A stretch of 64,000 nucleotides of DNA from Phycicoccus jejuensis (GTDB lineage: Bacteria; Actinomycetota; Actinomycetes; Actinomycetales; Dermatophilaceae), in contig NZ_JOEE01000005.1 in assembly GCF_000720925.1 (NCBI RefSeq), positions 159,814 to 223,813 of the forward strand. The letters run 5' to 3'. This document shows, one piece after another, positions 9,141 through 17,495 of this stretch (position 1 is its first letter; each line of letters opens with the position of its first letter). The position numbers and the translations under genes were made by a program. Under the pieces are notes generated by a model. That model did no database searches. It had not been told where the DNA came from and was given only the letters and a program-made list of their open reading frames with translations.

Positions 9141-10750
9141 GCGCCCCGTCCCAGGGCCGCGCGGACCCGGGCCAGCCCGGCGTCGTGCTCGGTCAGGTGC
9201 AGGCGCAGCACGGGCCGGCCGTGCTCGGCGAGGACCTTCGCGTCACCGGCCGCCTGCGCGGCGATGAACTGGCCGAAGGTGAAGTCCCGCCCGGGCACCT
9301 CGAGGTCCTGGGCCGGGTCGGCCGTGACCTGCACGTACACCCCGGTCGCGGGCCCGCCCTTGTGGTACTGGCCGGTGGAGTGCAGGAAGCGCGGGCCCCA
9401 GCCGAAGGTCACCGGGCGTCCGGTGCGCTCGAACAGGTCGCGCGCGACCTGCTCGAGGTCGGCGTCGGCCTCGCGGTCGAGGTAGGCCATGACGGCGACG
9501 TACCCGTGCTCGGCGTCGAGGCCGGCGAGGAGCGCGTCGACGGCGGCGTCGACCGAGCCGGCGTCGCCGAGCCAGTCGCCACCGAGCGCGCGGACCTCCA
9601 CGGCCCCGTCGGTGAAGGCGGGGTCGTCGCCGGCGCCGATGCCCGCGTCGAGCATCTCGCGGGCCGCGGCCTTGGCGCTCTCCACGTCGGGCTGGTCGAA
9701 CGGGTTGATGCCGAGCAGCCGACCGGCGACGGCGGTCGCCGCCTCCCACAGGAGCATCTGCGCCCCGAGGCGACCCGCGACCGTGACGACCGAGTCGCCG
9801 TCCGCGCCGTCGTCGTCGGAGTCGGTGGCCACGAGCCGGACGACCGTGCCGTCGGCGTAGAGGTGCGCCGGCTCGGTGCCGATCGCGACGACCGGGAGGA
9901 TGCCGGTGCCCTCCTTGCCGGTGGACTCGGCGATGAGCTGCTCCGCCCACGCCGGGAAGCCGACGTTCTCCGTGCCGGCGTCGACGAGGACGAGCTTGTC
10001 GCGCAGCGGCTCGGTGCCGGCCATCGCGGCGCCCAGGCGCAGCGCCGGGTTCGCCTCGTCGTCGGCGGCGAGCAGGTCGGCGACGAGCTCGGCGTCGTCG
10101 AGGAGGGCCTCGACGTCGGCCCCGGCGAGACCGGACGGGACGAGCCCGAACGCGGTGAGCGCCGAGTAGCGGCCGCCCACGGCCGGGTCGGCGTTGACGA
10201 CACGGAAGCCCGCCTCGCGCGCCTGCCCGTCGAGCGGGCTGCCCGGGTCGGTGACGACGACCATCCGCGTCGTCGGGTCGATGCCCGCCTCGCGGTAAGC
10301 GGCCTCGAACGCGCGCCGCTGGCTGTCGGTCTCGACGGTCGACCCGGACTTGCTGGAGACGACGACGACCGTGCGGTCGAGGTCGGTCAGCGCGCCGCGC
10401 ACGACGTCGGGGTCGGAGGAGTCGAGGACGACGAGGGGGACCCCGGCCGTGCCGCAGATGACCTCCGGCGCGAGCGAGGACCCGCCCATCCCGCAGAGGA
10501 CGACGCGGTCGTAGCCCTCCTCCTGCAGCTCGGACCGGATCGCGGCGATCTCGCCGACGAGCGGGCGCGAGCTGCGGGGGAGGCCGGTCCAGGAGAGGCG
10601 CTTGGAGGCCTCGTCCTGCGCGGCCTCGCCCCACAGGGTGTCGTCCTGCGCGAAGAGCCGGCTCGCCACCCGGTCGGCGACGAGCTGCGGGACGTGCCGC
10701 GCGACGGCGTCGGCGGCGGCCCCGGTGGCGGAGACGTCGATCGTGCTCAC
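9137..10750 (-). CDS. pgi: Glucose-6-phosphate isomerase
   Basis: Interconverts glucose 6-phosphate and fructose 6-phosphate. This is the divergent actinobacterial form: 537 residues with a SIS-type sugar-phosphate site, [16 protein letters not shown], followed by [17 protein letters not shown] (phosphate-binding Ser/Thr cluster). A conserved Glu segment ([15 protein letters not shown]), [13 protein letters not shown] and the C-terminal [19 protein letters not shown] complete the family pattern. The GTG at 10750 overlaps the tal stop (GTGA); an upstream start would overlap tal more deeply and lacks support. Its place between tal and zwf links glycolysis to the pentose cycle. Confidence 0.92.
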   Translation of the reverse strand: MSTIDVSATGAAADAVARHVPQLVADRVASRLFAQDDTLWGEAAQDEASKRLSWTGLPRSSRPLVGEIAAIRSELQEEGYDRVVLCGMGGSSLAPEVICGTAGVPLVVLDSSDPDVVRGALTDLDRTVVVVSSKSGSTVETDSQRRAFEAAYREAGIDPTTRMVVVTDPGSPLDGQAREAGFRVVNADPAVGGRYSALTAFGLVPSGLAGADVEALLDDAELVADLLAADDEANPALRLGAAMAGTEPLRDKLVLVDAGTENVGFPAWAEQLIAESTGKEGTGILPVVAIGTEPAHLYADGTVVRLVATDSDDDGADGDSVVTVAGRLGAQMLLWEAATAVAGRLLGINPFDQPDVESAKAAAREMLDAGIGAGDDPAFTDGAVEVRALGGDWLGDAGSVDAAVDALLAGLDAEHGYVAVMAYLDREADADLEQVARDLFERTGRPVTFGWGPRFLHSTGQYHKGGPATGVYVQVTADPAQDLEVPGRDFTFGQFIAAQAAGDAKVLAEHGRPVLRLHLTEHDAGLARVRAALGRGA

Positions 10751-11862
10751 GCGGCGGCCTTCTCGAGCTCGCTCTGGACGCGGTCGAGGAGCTCGGCCCA
10801 CGACTTCTCGAACTTCTCGACGCCCTCGCGCTCCAGGAGGTCGACGACCTCGGAGTACGAGATGCCGAGGCGCTCGAGCCCGTCGAGGACCGCCGTGGCC
10901 TCGGCGTAGGAGCCGGTGACGGTGTCACCGGTCACCTCGCCGTGGTCGGCGGTGGCGTTGAGCGTCTTCTCCGGCATCGTGTTGACGGTGCCGGGCGCGA
11001 CGAGCTCGGTGACGTACATCGTGTCCGGGTAGGCCGGGTCCTTGACACCGGTCGAGGCCCAGAGCGGACGCTGCGGGTGCGCACCGGCCGCCTCGAGCGA
11101 GGCCCAGCGCGGGGTCGAGAAGACCTCCTCGTAGGCCTGGTAGGCCAGGCGGGCGTTGGCCAGGCCGGCCTTGCCGCGCAGGGCCTTCGCCTCGTCCGTC
11201 CCGATGGCGTCGAGGCGCTTGTCGATCTCGCCGTCGACGCGGCTGACGAAGAACGACGCGACGGAGCGGATCTGCGAGAGGTCCTTGCCCTTCTCGCGGG
11301 CCTGCTCGAGACCGGTGAGGAAGGCGTTCATCACGGCGCGGTAGCGGTCGAGGCTGAAGATCAGCGTGACGTTGACCGAGATGCCCTCGGCGAGCACCTG
11401 CGAGATGGCCGGCAGGCCCTCGAGCGTCGCCGGGATCTTGATGAGGACGTTGGGCTGGTCGACCGCGTCGCGCAGTGCCTTGGCCTCCTGCACGGTCTTC
11501 GCGGTGTCGTGCGCGGAGCGCGGGTCGACCTCGATCGAGACGCGGCCGTCCTCGCCGTCCGTCCGCTCGAACACGGGCATGAAGATCTCGCAGGCGTCGT
11601 GGACGTCGCGGGTGGTCAGCGAGAAGACGGTCTCGTCGACGCTGCGCCCGTCACGGGCGAGCTCGGCGACCTGCTCGTCGTAGGCGTGGCCCTCGGCGAG
11701 GGCGGCCTGGAAGATCGACGGGTTGGTCGTCACGCCGACGACCCCGTGGTCGTCGATCAGCTCCTGGAGGTTCCCCGAGGAGATGCGGTCGCGGGAGAGG
11801 TCGTCCAGCCAGACGGACACGCCGTTCGCGGCGAGGTCCTGGAGGGGCTTCGGTGTGGTCAT
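10747..11862 (-). CDS. tal: Transaldolase
   Basis: Transfers a dihydroxyacetone unit between sugar phosphates in the non-oxidative pentose-phosphate path. The 371-residue product matches the actinobacterial Tal: N-terminal [14 protein letters not shown], substrate loop [16 protein letters not shown], the Schiff-base Lys in [16 protein letters not shown], and [19 protein letters not shown] and [16 protein letters not shown] further on. The ATG at 11862 lies 7 bp from the tkt stop and the stop overlaps the GTG of pgi, so it is an internal gene of the operon. Confidence 0.96.
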   Translation of the reverse strand: MTTPKPLQDLAANGVSVWLDDLSRDRISSGNLQELIDDHGVVGVTTNPSIFQAALAEGHAYDEQVAELARDGRSVDETVFSLTTRDVHDACEIFMPVFERTDGEDGRVSIEVDPRSAHDTAKTVQEAKALRDAVDQPNVLIKIPATLEGLPAISQVLAEGISVNVTLIFSLDRYRAVMNAFLTGLEQAREKGKDLSQIRSVASFFVSRVDGEIDKRLDAIGTDEAKALRGKAGLANARLAYQAYEEVFSTPRWASLEAAGAHPQRPLWASTGVKDPAYPDTMYVTELVAPGTVNTMPEKTLNATADHGEVTGDTVTGSYAEATAVLDGLERLGISYSEVVDLLEREGVEKFEKSWAELLDRVQSELEKAAA

Positions 11863-11869
11863 GCGGCTC

Positions 11870-14146
11870 TCACTTCCCTGCCGAGGCCTTCTGGCTCGGC
11901 GTCTTCGTGTTGCCGGCAGCGCGGGAGGACTTCGCCCGCGGAGCGGTGTCGGTGACGGCGGGGACACCGGTGGCCGTGCGCGCCGCCTTGAGCGAGTCCT
12001 TCGCGGCCTTGGCGACCGCCTCGGGCGTGAACCCGAACTCGCGGAACAGCGTCCCGGCGTCGGCCGAGGCCCCGAAGTGCTCGAGGCTGACGCAGCGGCC
12101 GGCGTCCCCGACGAGGTCGTGCCATCCCATGGCGACACCCGCCTCGACGCTGACGCGGGCCTTGACCTCGGGGGGCAGGACCTTGCTCTGGTAGGAGCGC
12201 GGCTGCTCCTCGAACCATTCCCGGCACGGCATGGAGACCACGCGGGTGCGGGTGCCGGAGCGCTCCAGGCGCTCGCGCGCGGCGAGGGCCAGGCTCACCT
12301 CGGAGCCCGTCGCGATGAGGATGACCTCGGGCGCCTCGTCGCCGTTCGTGCCACCGTCGACGAGCACGTACGCACCCTTGCGGACGCCGCTCGCCTTCGC
12401 GTGCGTCGTGCGGTCGATGGTCGGCAGGTTCTGGCGCGACAGGGCGAGACCGGCGGTGCGGCGGCGGCGGAGGATCTCGGCCCACGCCTCGGCGGTCTCG
12501 TTGGCGTCGGCCGGGCGGACGACGTCGAGCTGCGGGATGGCGCGGAGCGACGCGATGTGCTCGACCGGCTGGTGGGTCGGGCCGTCCTCACCGAGACCGA
12601 TGGAGTCGTGCGTCCACACGAAGGTCACCGGCAGCTGCTGCAGGGCGGCGAGACGGACCGCGGGCCGCATGTAGTCGGAGAAGACGAGGAAGGTGCCGCC
12701 GTACGGGCGGGTCATCCCCTCGAGCGCGATCCCGTTGAGGATCATGCCCATCCCGTTCTCGCGGATGCCGAAGTGCAGCGTGCGGCCGTAGGGGCCGCCC
12801 TTCCACTCGGCGGTCTGGCGGCTCGTCGGGATGAACGAGTCGGCGCCGGCCATCGTCGTGTTGTTGGACTCGGCGAGGTCGGCCGACCCGCCCCAGAGCT
12901 CGGGCAGGACGTCGGCGAGGGCGCCGAGGACCTTGCCGGAGGCGGCGCGGGTGGCGAGGCCCTTCTCGTCGGCCTCGAAGACCGGGAGGGCCTTGGCGAA
13001 GTCCTTCGGGAGCTCGCCGGCGACGAGCCGGTCGAGGAGGGCGGCGCGGTCGGGGTTGGCCTTCCGCCACGCCTTGTAGCCCTTGTCCCACTCGCGGTGG
13101 GCGGCCTTGCCGCGCTTCTTGACCTCGCGGGCGTGGGCGAGGACCTCGCGCTCGGCGGGGAAGGACTTCTTCGGGTCGAAGCCGAGGATCTCCTTGGTGG
13201 CCGCGACCTCGTCGTCGCCGAGGGCGGAGCCGTGGGCCTTGCCGGTGCCGCGCGCCGACGGGGCGGGCCACGCGATGACGGTGTGCAGGCGGACCAGGGT
13301 GGGGCGCTTGCCCTTCCGGCTCTTCTCGAGCGCGGCGAGGAGGGCGTCGACGTCCTCGGTGTACTCCGGCGTGCCGGCCGGGTCGTCGGACTGGCGCCAG
13401 TCGACGTCGACGACGTCCCAGCCGTAGGCCTCGAAGCGCTTGGCGACGTCCTCGCTGAACGAGATGTCGGTGTCGTCCTCGATGGAGATCTGGTTGGCGT
13501 CGTAGACGACGGTGAGGTTGGCGAGCTCCTGGTGGCCGGCGAGCGAGCAGGCCTCGGCCGACACGCCCTCCATGAGGTCGCCGTCGGAGGCGAGCACCCA
13601 CACGTGGTGGTCGAACGGGCTCTGGCCGGGCTTGGCGTCGGGGTCGAGCAGGCCGCGCTGGCGGCGCTGGGCCATCGCCATGCCGACGGCCGAGGCGAGG
13701 CCGGAGCCGAGCGGGCCGGTGGTGATCTCGATGCCCTTGGTGTGGTGGACCTCGGGGTGGCCGGGGGTCAGCGAGTCCCAGGTGCGCAGCGCCTTGAGGT
13801 CGGACAGCTCGAGGCCGTAGCCCGACAGGTAGAGCTGCACGTACTGCGTGAGCGACGAGTGGCCGCACGAGAGCACGAAGCGGTCGCGGCCGAGCCACGA
13901 GGGGTCGGACGGGTCGTGGTTCATCACCTGCTGGTAGAGCAGGTAGGCCACGGGCGCGAGGCTCATCGCGGTGCCGGGGTGGCCGTTGCCCTTGTGCTGG
14001 ACGGCGTCGGCGGCGAGGATGCGGGCGGTGTCGACGGCGCGGACGTCGAGGTCCGACCACTTCGCCTTGCGGGCCACCGGCTTCGAGAGCTCGGGGGAGC
14101 GGCCGGCGACGGGGGACGCGGAACGGGGACGGGCGGTGGGGCTCAA
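11870..14146 (-). CDS. tkt: Transketolase
   Basis: Thiamine-diphosphate enzyme moving two-carbon units in the pentose-phosphate path. The TTG at 14146 is preferred because GAGAGAGG precedes it and the protein then opens [17 protein letters not shown], a short basic leader; a start at 14221 would add 25 unlikely residues. The TPP motif [20 protein letters not shown] with the downstream Asn ([11 protein letters not shown]), the [13 protein letters not shown] segment and the active-site His/Asp region [19 protein letters not shown] are present. At 758 residues it is longer than the usual ~700 owing to a Lys/Ala/Ser-rich C-terminal tail. It is the first gene of the leftward operon. Confidence 0.96.
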   Translation of the reverse strand: MSPTARPRSASPVAGRSPELSKPVARKAKWSDLDVRAVDTARILAADAVQHKGNGHPGTAMSLAPVAYLLYQQVMNHDPSDPSWLGRDRFVLSCGHSSLTQYVQLYLSGYGLELSDLKALRTWDSLTPGHPEVHHTKGIEITTGPLGSGLASAVGMAMAQRRQRGLLDPDAKPGQSPFDHHVWVLASDGDLMEGVSAEACSLAGHQELANLTVVYDANQISIEDDTDISFSEDVAKRFEAYGWDVVDVDWRQSDDPAGTPEYTEDVDALLAALEKSRKGKRPTLVRLHTVIAWPAPSARGTGKAHGSALGDDEVAATKEILGFDPKKSFPAEREVLAHAREVKKRGKAAHREWDKGYKAWRKANPDRAALLDRLVAGELPKDFAKALPVFEADEKGLATRAASGKVLGALADVLPELWGGSADLAESNNTTMAGADSFIPTSRQTAEWKGGPYGRTLHFGIRENGMGMILNGIALEGMTRPYGGTFLVFSDYMRPAVRLAALQQLPVTFVWTHDSIGLGEDGPTHQPVEHIASLRAIPQLDVVRPADANETAEAWAEILRRRRTAGLALSRQNLPTIDRTTHAKASGVRKGAYVLVDGGTNGDEAPEVILIATGSEVSLALAARERLERSGTRTRVVSMPCREWFEEQPRSYQSKVLPPEVKARVSVEAGVAMGWHDLVGDAGRCVSLEHFGASADAGTLFREFGFTPEAVAKAAKDSLKAARTATGVPAVTDTAPRAKSSRAAGNTKTPSQKASAGK

Positions 14147-14284
14147 GGGGTTCCTCTCTCGCGGGGACGTGCTCGTGACGTCGCCACCGGCGGTGAGGGC
14201 GCCGTGTGACGCAACTGGCAACCACCCTAGCCCTGCGTGAGGGGGTGACGACCGGGGGCGTCACGGGTGGTTCCCACGGGCGGA

Positions 14285-14290
14285 TAGAAT
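14285..14290 (+). promoter_or_regulatory. Candidate -10 box (TAGAAT) for ctaB
   Basis: TAGAAT in the tkt/ctaB divergent spacer is close to the sigma-A consensus and would give a leader of about 30 nt before the ctaB GTG. The region at -35 (CACGGG) is a poor match. Confidence 0.4.
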
Positions 14291-14325
14291 CGGGGGGCAC
14301 GCTTCCGGCCGACCCGAAGGACGAC

Positions 14326-15270
14326 GTGGCCACCACCCCCGTGACGACCGCTCCCGCGGCGGTCTCCGCCCGCCGCGGTCCGCGACGCGTCGGGGCCTTC
14401 GTGGCGCTCACCAAGCCGCGCATCATCGAGCTGCTGCTCGTGACGACCGTGCCCGTGATGTTCCTCGCCGAGCGCGGGGTGCCGTCGCTGTGGCTCGTCG
14501 TCGCGACGCTGGCCGGTGGCATCCTCAGCGCCGGCGCCGCGAACACCTTCAACTCGGTCTACGACCGCGACATCGACCGGCTGATGCACCGCACGAGCAG
14601 CCGGCCGATGGTCACCGGCGAGGTCACCGTCCGTGAGGCGATGCTCTTCGGCGGTGTCCTCACGGTGGCGTCCACGGTGTGGTTCGCGCTCGTCGTCAAC
14701 GTCCTCTCGGCCGCGCTGTCGCTGCTGGCCATCGCCCTCTACGCCGTCGGCTACACGATGCTCCTCAAGCGGCGCACGTCGCAGAACATCGTCTGGGGCG
14801 GGATCGCCGGCTGCATGCCGACGCTCATCGGCTGGTCCGCGGTCACCGGCTCGGTCGGCTGGCCGGCGCTCGTCCTCTTCCTCGTCATCTTCTTCTGGAC
14901 GCCGCCGCACTACTGGCCGCTCTCGATGGCCTTCCGTGACGACTACGCCTCGGCCGAGGTGCCGATGCTCCCCGTCGAGAAGGGGCCGGTCACGGTCGGC
15001 CGCCAGATCGTCGCCTACTCCTGGGTCATGGTCGCGGTCTCGCTCGCGCTCGTGCCGGTGGCGTCGATGGGCTGGCTCTACACGGTCGTGGCCGTCGCGT
15101 CCGGTGCGCTCTTCGTCGCCGAGGCCCACCGCCTCCTCCGCGCCGCGCGGCGCGGGGTCACGGGCCTGGCGCTCAAGCCGATGCGGCTCTTCCACTACTC
15201 GATCACGTACGTCACCGTCGTGTTCCTCGCGGTGGCCGTCGACCCGCTGCTCCACCTGCCGCTGCGCTGA
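14326..15270 (+). CDS. ctaB: Heme o synthase (protoheme IX farnesyltransferase)
   Basis: Integral membrane UbiA-family prenyltransferase that farnesylates protoheme IX to heme o for cytochrome oxidase. The 314-residue product has a basic N-terminus, then about nine membrane helices. The two Asp-rich prenyl-diphosphate sites are visible: [20 protein letters not shown] and the [19 protein letters not shown] block typical of heme o synthases. The GTG at 14326 follows GAAGGA; in-frame codons further up (from 14206) give non-conserved sequence. Divergent to tkt, as in other actinobacteria. Its partner ctaA lies about 5 kb away at 20359. Confidence 0.96.
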   Translation: MATTPVTTAPAAVSARRGPRRVGAFVALTKPRIIELLLVTTVPVMFLAERGVPSLWLVVATLAGGILSAGAANTFNSVYDRDIDRLMHRTSSRPMVTGEVTVREAMLFGGVLTVASTVWFALVVNVLSAALSLLAIALYAVGYTMLLKRRTSQNIVWGGIAGCMPTLIGWSAVTGSVGWPALVLFLVIFFWTPPHYWPLSMAFRDDYASAEVPMLPVEKGPVTVGRQIVAYSWVMVAVSLALVPVASMGWLYTVVAVASGALFVAEAHRLLRAARRGVTGLALKPMRLFHYSITYVTVVFLAVAVDPLLHLPLR

Positions 15271-16528
15271 CCCCCGCGGGGAGGTCGCGGCCGGTGCGGT
15301 AGGGGCCGATCCACACCGTGAGCGAGACGAGCGCGTGCAGCGCCGTCATCGCGACGATCGTCTCGTGCACCCCGATCGCGCTGCCGAGCCACCCGGCGGC
15401 GAGCCCGGCGAGCGGCATCGTGCCGAAGTTGAGCACCGACGAGGCCGACATCGTCCGTCCGAGGAGGCTCGGTGGGGTCCAGCGCTGCCGGAACGCGGAG
15501 CGGACGACGTTGGCCCCGACGACACCGACCCCGACGAGGGCGACGCCGAGGGGCACCAGGCCCACCGCCGCGCCGGGGCAGGCGAGCGGCACGAGCAGGG
15601 CGGTCGGTCCTCCCACGACCTGGAGCCACCGCATCGCCCGTGCGGTGCCGACGCGGCGCGCGAGGGGCGTGGCGACGGCCGCGCCGACGAGACCGCCGAC
15701 GCTGCCGGCGGCCACGAGGAGGCCGACGGTGCCGGGCGCGACACCGAGGTCGCGGACGAGGAAGAGGACGAGCAGCGCCCCGTAGCCGGTCAGCGCGAAG
15801 TTCGAGGCCGCGCCCTGCAGGGTGAAGAAGCGCAGGTACCGGTCGCGCGCGACCACCCCCACGCCGTTGGCGATCTCGCGCCGCAGCGGCTCGCGGGCCG
15901 GACGCTCCGGCGGGGGGCGGAGCGCGGCGGGGTCCATCCGCCACAGGCAGGCCGCCGACACGAGGAAGCCCGCGACGTCCGCGACGACGGCGGTCGCGGC
16001 CCCGACGAGCTGGACCAGCAGGCCGCCGACGCCCGGCCCGGCGACCTGCATCGCGGACTCGGTGCCGTAGAGGCGGCCGTTGGCGGCGTCGAGGTCGTCG
16101 GCCCGGACGACGCGCGGCACGAAGGCGCCGTAGGCCGTCCGGAAGAACACGGCGCACATGCCGTTCGCGAGCACCGCGGCGAGCAGGTGCGGGAGGTCGA
16201 GCACCCCGAGCAGGGCCGCGACGGGGATGGAGCCGACGGCGGCCGCGGCGACGAGGTCGGCGACGAGCATCACCCGGCGCGCGTCGAGCCGGTCCACCCA
16301 GGCGCCGGCGGGCAGGCCGACGAGGAGCCAGGGCAGCCAGGCGGCGGCCGTGAGCAGCCCCATCCAGCCGGGCCCGGCGTCGAAGGTCGTCACGGCGAGG
16401 AGCGGGACGACCACCGTGGTGGTCATCGCGCCGAGGACGCTGACGCCCTCACCGGCCCAGAAGAGGCGGAAGTTCCGGTTGCGGCGCAGGGGTGGTGGCT
16501 CGGCCGCGGCGCGGACGGCGCCCGTCAC
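15212..16528 (-). CDS. MFS transporter (EntS/Bcr-like)
   Basis: A 12-helix-type major facilitator of ~438 residues. It starts after a short basic leader ([20 protein letters not shown], the common opening of the EntS-like exporter group) and shows the loop motif [18 protein letters not shown] (motif A-like) and [17 protein letters not shown] in the second half. The substrate is not predictable. The GTG at 16528 overlaps the stop of the upstream regulator gene as GTGA; a GTG at 16537 is equally in frame. The last ~20 codons overlap the end of ctaB on the other strand by 59 bp. Pairing with a winged-helix regulator suggests drug or metabolite efflux under its control. Confidence 0.85.
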   Translation of the reverse strand: MTGAVRAAAEPPPLRRNRNFRLFWAGEGVSVLGAMTTTVVVPLLAVTTFDAGPGWMGLLTAAAWLPWLLVGLPAGAWVDRLDARRVMLVADLVAAAAVGSIPVAALLGVLDLPHLLAAVLANGMCAVFFRTAYGAFVPRVVRADDLDAANGRLYGTESAMQVAGPGVGGLLVQLVGAATAVVADVAGFLVSAACLWRMDPAALRPPPERPAREPLRREIANGVGVVARDRYLRFFTLQGAASNFALTGYGALLVLFLVRDLGVAPGTVGLLVAAGSVGGLVGAAVATPLARRVGTARAMRWLQVVGGPTALLVPLACPGAAVGLVPLGVALVGVGVVGANVVRSAFRQRWTPPSLLGRTMSASSVLNFGTMPLAGLAAGWLGSAIGVHETIVAMTALHALVSLTVWIGPYRTGRDLPAGVSAAAGGAAGRRPPRGTRR

Positions 16529-17097
16529 GGACGGCACGGGAACCCCCGGGCGACGACGAGGACCGGCTCGCGCTCGACGCCGTCGTCCGGGACCTCGCGG
16601 TCGGCCCAGCGGCGGTAGAGGGCGATGGTCTCCTCGGCGACCTGCCGGAGCTCGGCGGGGGAGAGGCGCAGCCAGTTCTGGTTGGCGAACGCCGCGTCCT
16701 CCCAGGCGGGGTCGGCGTCGCGGTCGGCCAGCCACGTGGTGATGCGCTCGACCTGGCGGCGCAGCTGGAGGGCCTCGGCCTCGCGGGCCGCGGTGGCGGC
16801 GGCCGGGTCGTCGGCGAGCTCGGCGCTGCTCCACCGGGTGCCGGCGGAGACCAGGCGCCACCACCGCTCGCGGCGGTCGCGCGCCAGCTCGGGGGCCTCC
16901 TCGACGAGGCCGGCCCGGGCGAGCACCTTGAGGTGGTGGCTCGCGTTGCCGACGGCCTGGCCGGTGCGGGCCGCGAGCATCGAGGCGGTGCCGGGGCCGT
17001 CGACCTTGAGCGAGTCCATCATCCGGGAGCGGAAGGGGTGGGCGAGCGCCGCGAGGGGGGCGGCGTCGCGCAGCGTGCGGATCTCGGGTCGGGTCAT
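16525..17097 (-). CDS. ArsR-type winged-helix transcriptional regulator
   Basis: A 190-residue DNA-binding protein. The N-terminal ~85 residues form an ArsR/SmtB-like winged helix (LAALAHPFRSRMMDSL, then recognition region QAVGNASHHLKVLARAGLV and wing RDRRERWWRLV). The C-terminal half is helical and Trp-rich (ERITTWLADRDADPAWEDA, ALYRRWADREV) and may bind a ligand; no ArsR-type metal-site Cys cluster is seen. The ATG at 17097 sits seven bases after a TACCGT -10, implying a leaderless message, with a palindrome between -35 and -10. It is translationally coupled to the MFS gene, the likely target. Confidence 0.85.
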   Translation of the reverse strand: MTRPEIRTLRDAAPLAALAHPFRSRMMDSLKVDGPGTASMLAARTGQAVGNASHHLKVLARAGLVEEAPELARDRRERWWRLVSAGTRWSSAELADDPAAATAAREAEALQLRRQVERITTWLADRDADPAWEDAAFANQNWLRLSPAELRQVAEETIALYRRWADREVPDDGVEREPVLVVARGFPCRP

Positions 17098-17104
17098 GCG
17101 GTCG

Positions 17105-17133
17105 ACGGTAGACCCACAATTGCTGTTGTGCAA
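17105..17133 (-). promoter_or_regulatory. Promoter and candidate operator of the ArsR-MFS operon
   Basis: On the minus strand a -35 TTGCAC (17133-17128) and a -10 TACCGT (17110-17105) are spaced by 17 bp, and the ATG lies seven bases past the -10. The spacer contains an inverted repeat CACAA-N6-TTGTG (17115-17130), well placed for self-repression by the winged-helix protein. Confidence 0.5.
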
Positions 17134-17295
17134 TGAGTGTTGTGGATATCCGGAGGACGGGACAGCCACCTGAGGTACCTCAGGACGCGCGTCGCGCCGC
17201 CGATCCGGGAGGACGCCCCATGTGCCGCCCTGCCTCAGCGCCCGACGGTGGAGGGGTCGGCGGCACCCGGCCGCCGGCACCGAGAGGAGACCACC

Positions 17296-17487
17296 GTGAA
17301 CACCTCCGCCGACCCGCTCTTCGTCCGCGCCGAGCTCGAGTACCGCCTCGAGCGGTGGGGGAGCACCCGCATCGCGTCGACCCCGGACCGCGGAGCACCG
17401 GACCACCCGGTGCGCCGGCTCGCCGAGCGCCTGCGCCGCCGGGCGTCGCGGCCGGTGCTGGCGCCGGGTCGCCCCCGCCACCCGTGA
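17296..17487 (+). CDS. Small basic protein upstream of LAL regulator
   Basis: A 63-residue open frame with a GTG start preceded by GAGAGGAG at good spacing, which is why I keep it. The sequence opens VNTSADPLFVRAELEYRLER and is Arg-rich throughout (RRLAERLRRRASRPV); it looks like a short helical basic peptide with no membrane segment. It ends 8 bp before the ATG of the large LuxR-type regulator and may be co-transcribed. No function can be assigned, and an untranslated leader is the alternative. Confidence 0.5.
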   Translation: MNTSADPLFVRAELEYRLERWGSTRIASTPDRGAPDHPVRRLAERLRRRASRPVLAPGRPRHP

Positions 17488-17495
17488 CGGGTGCC

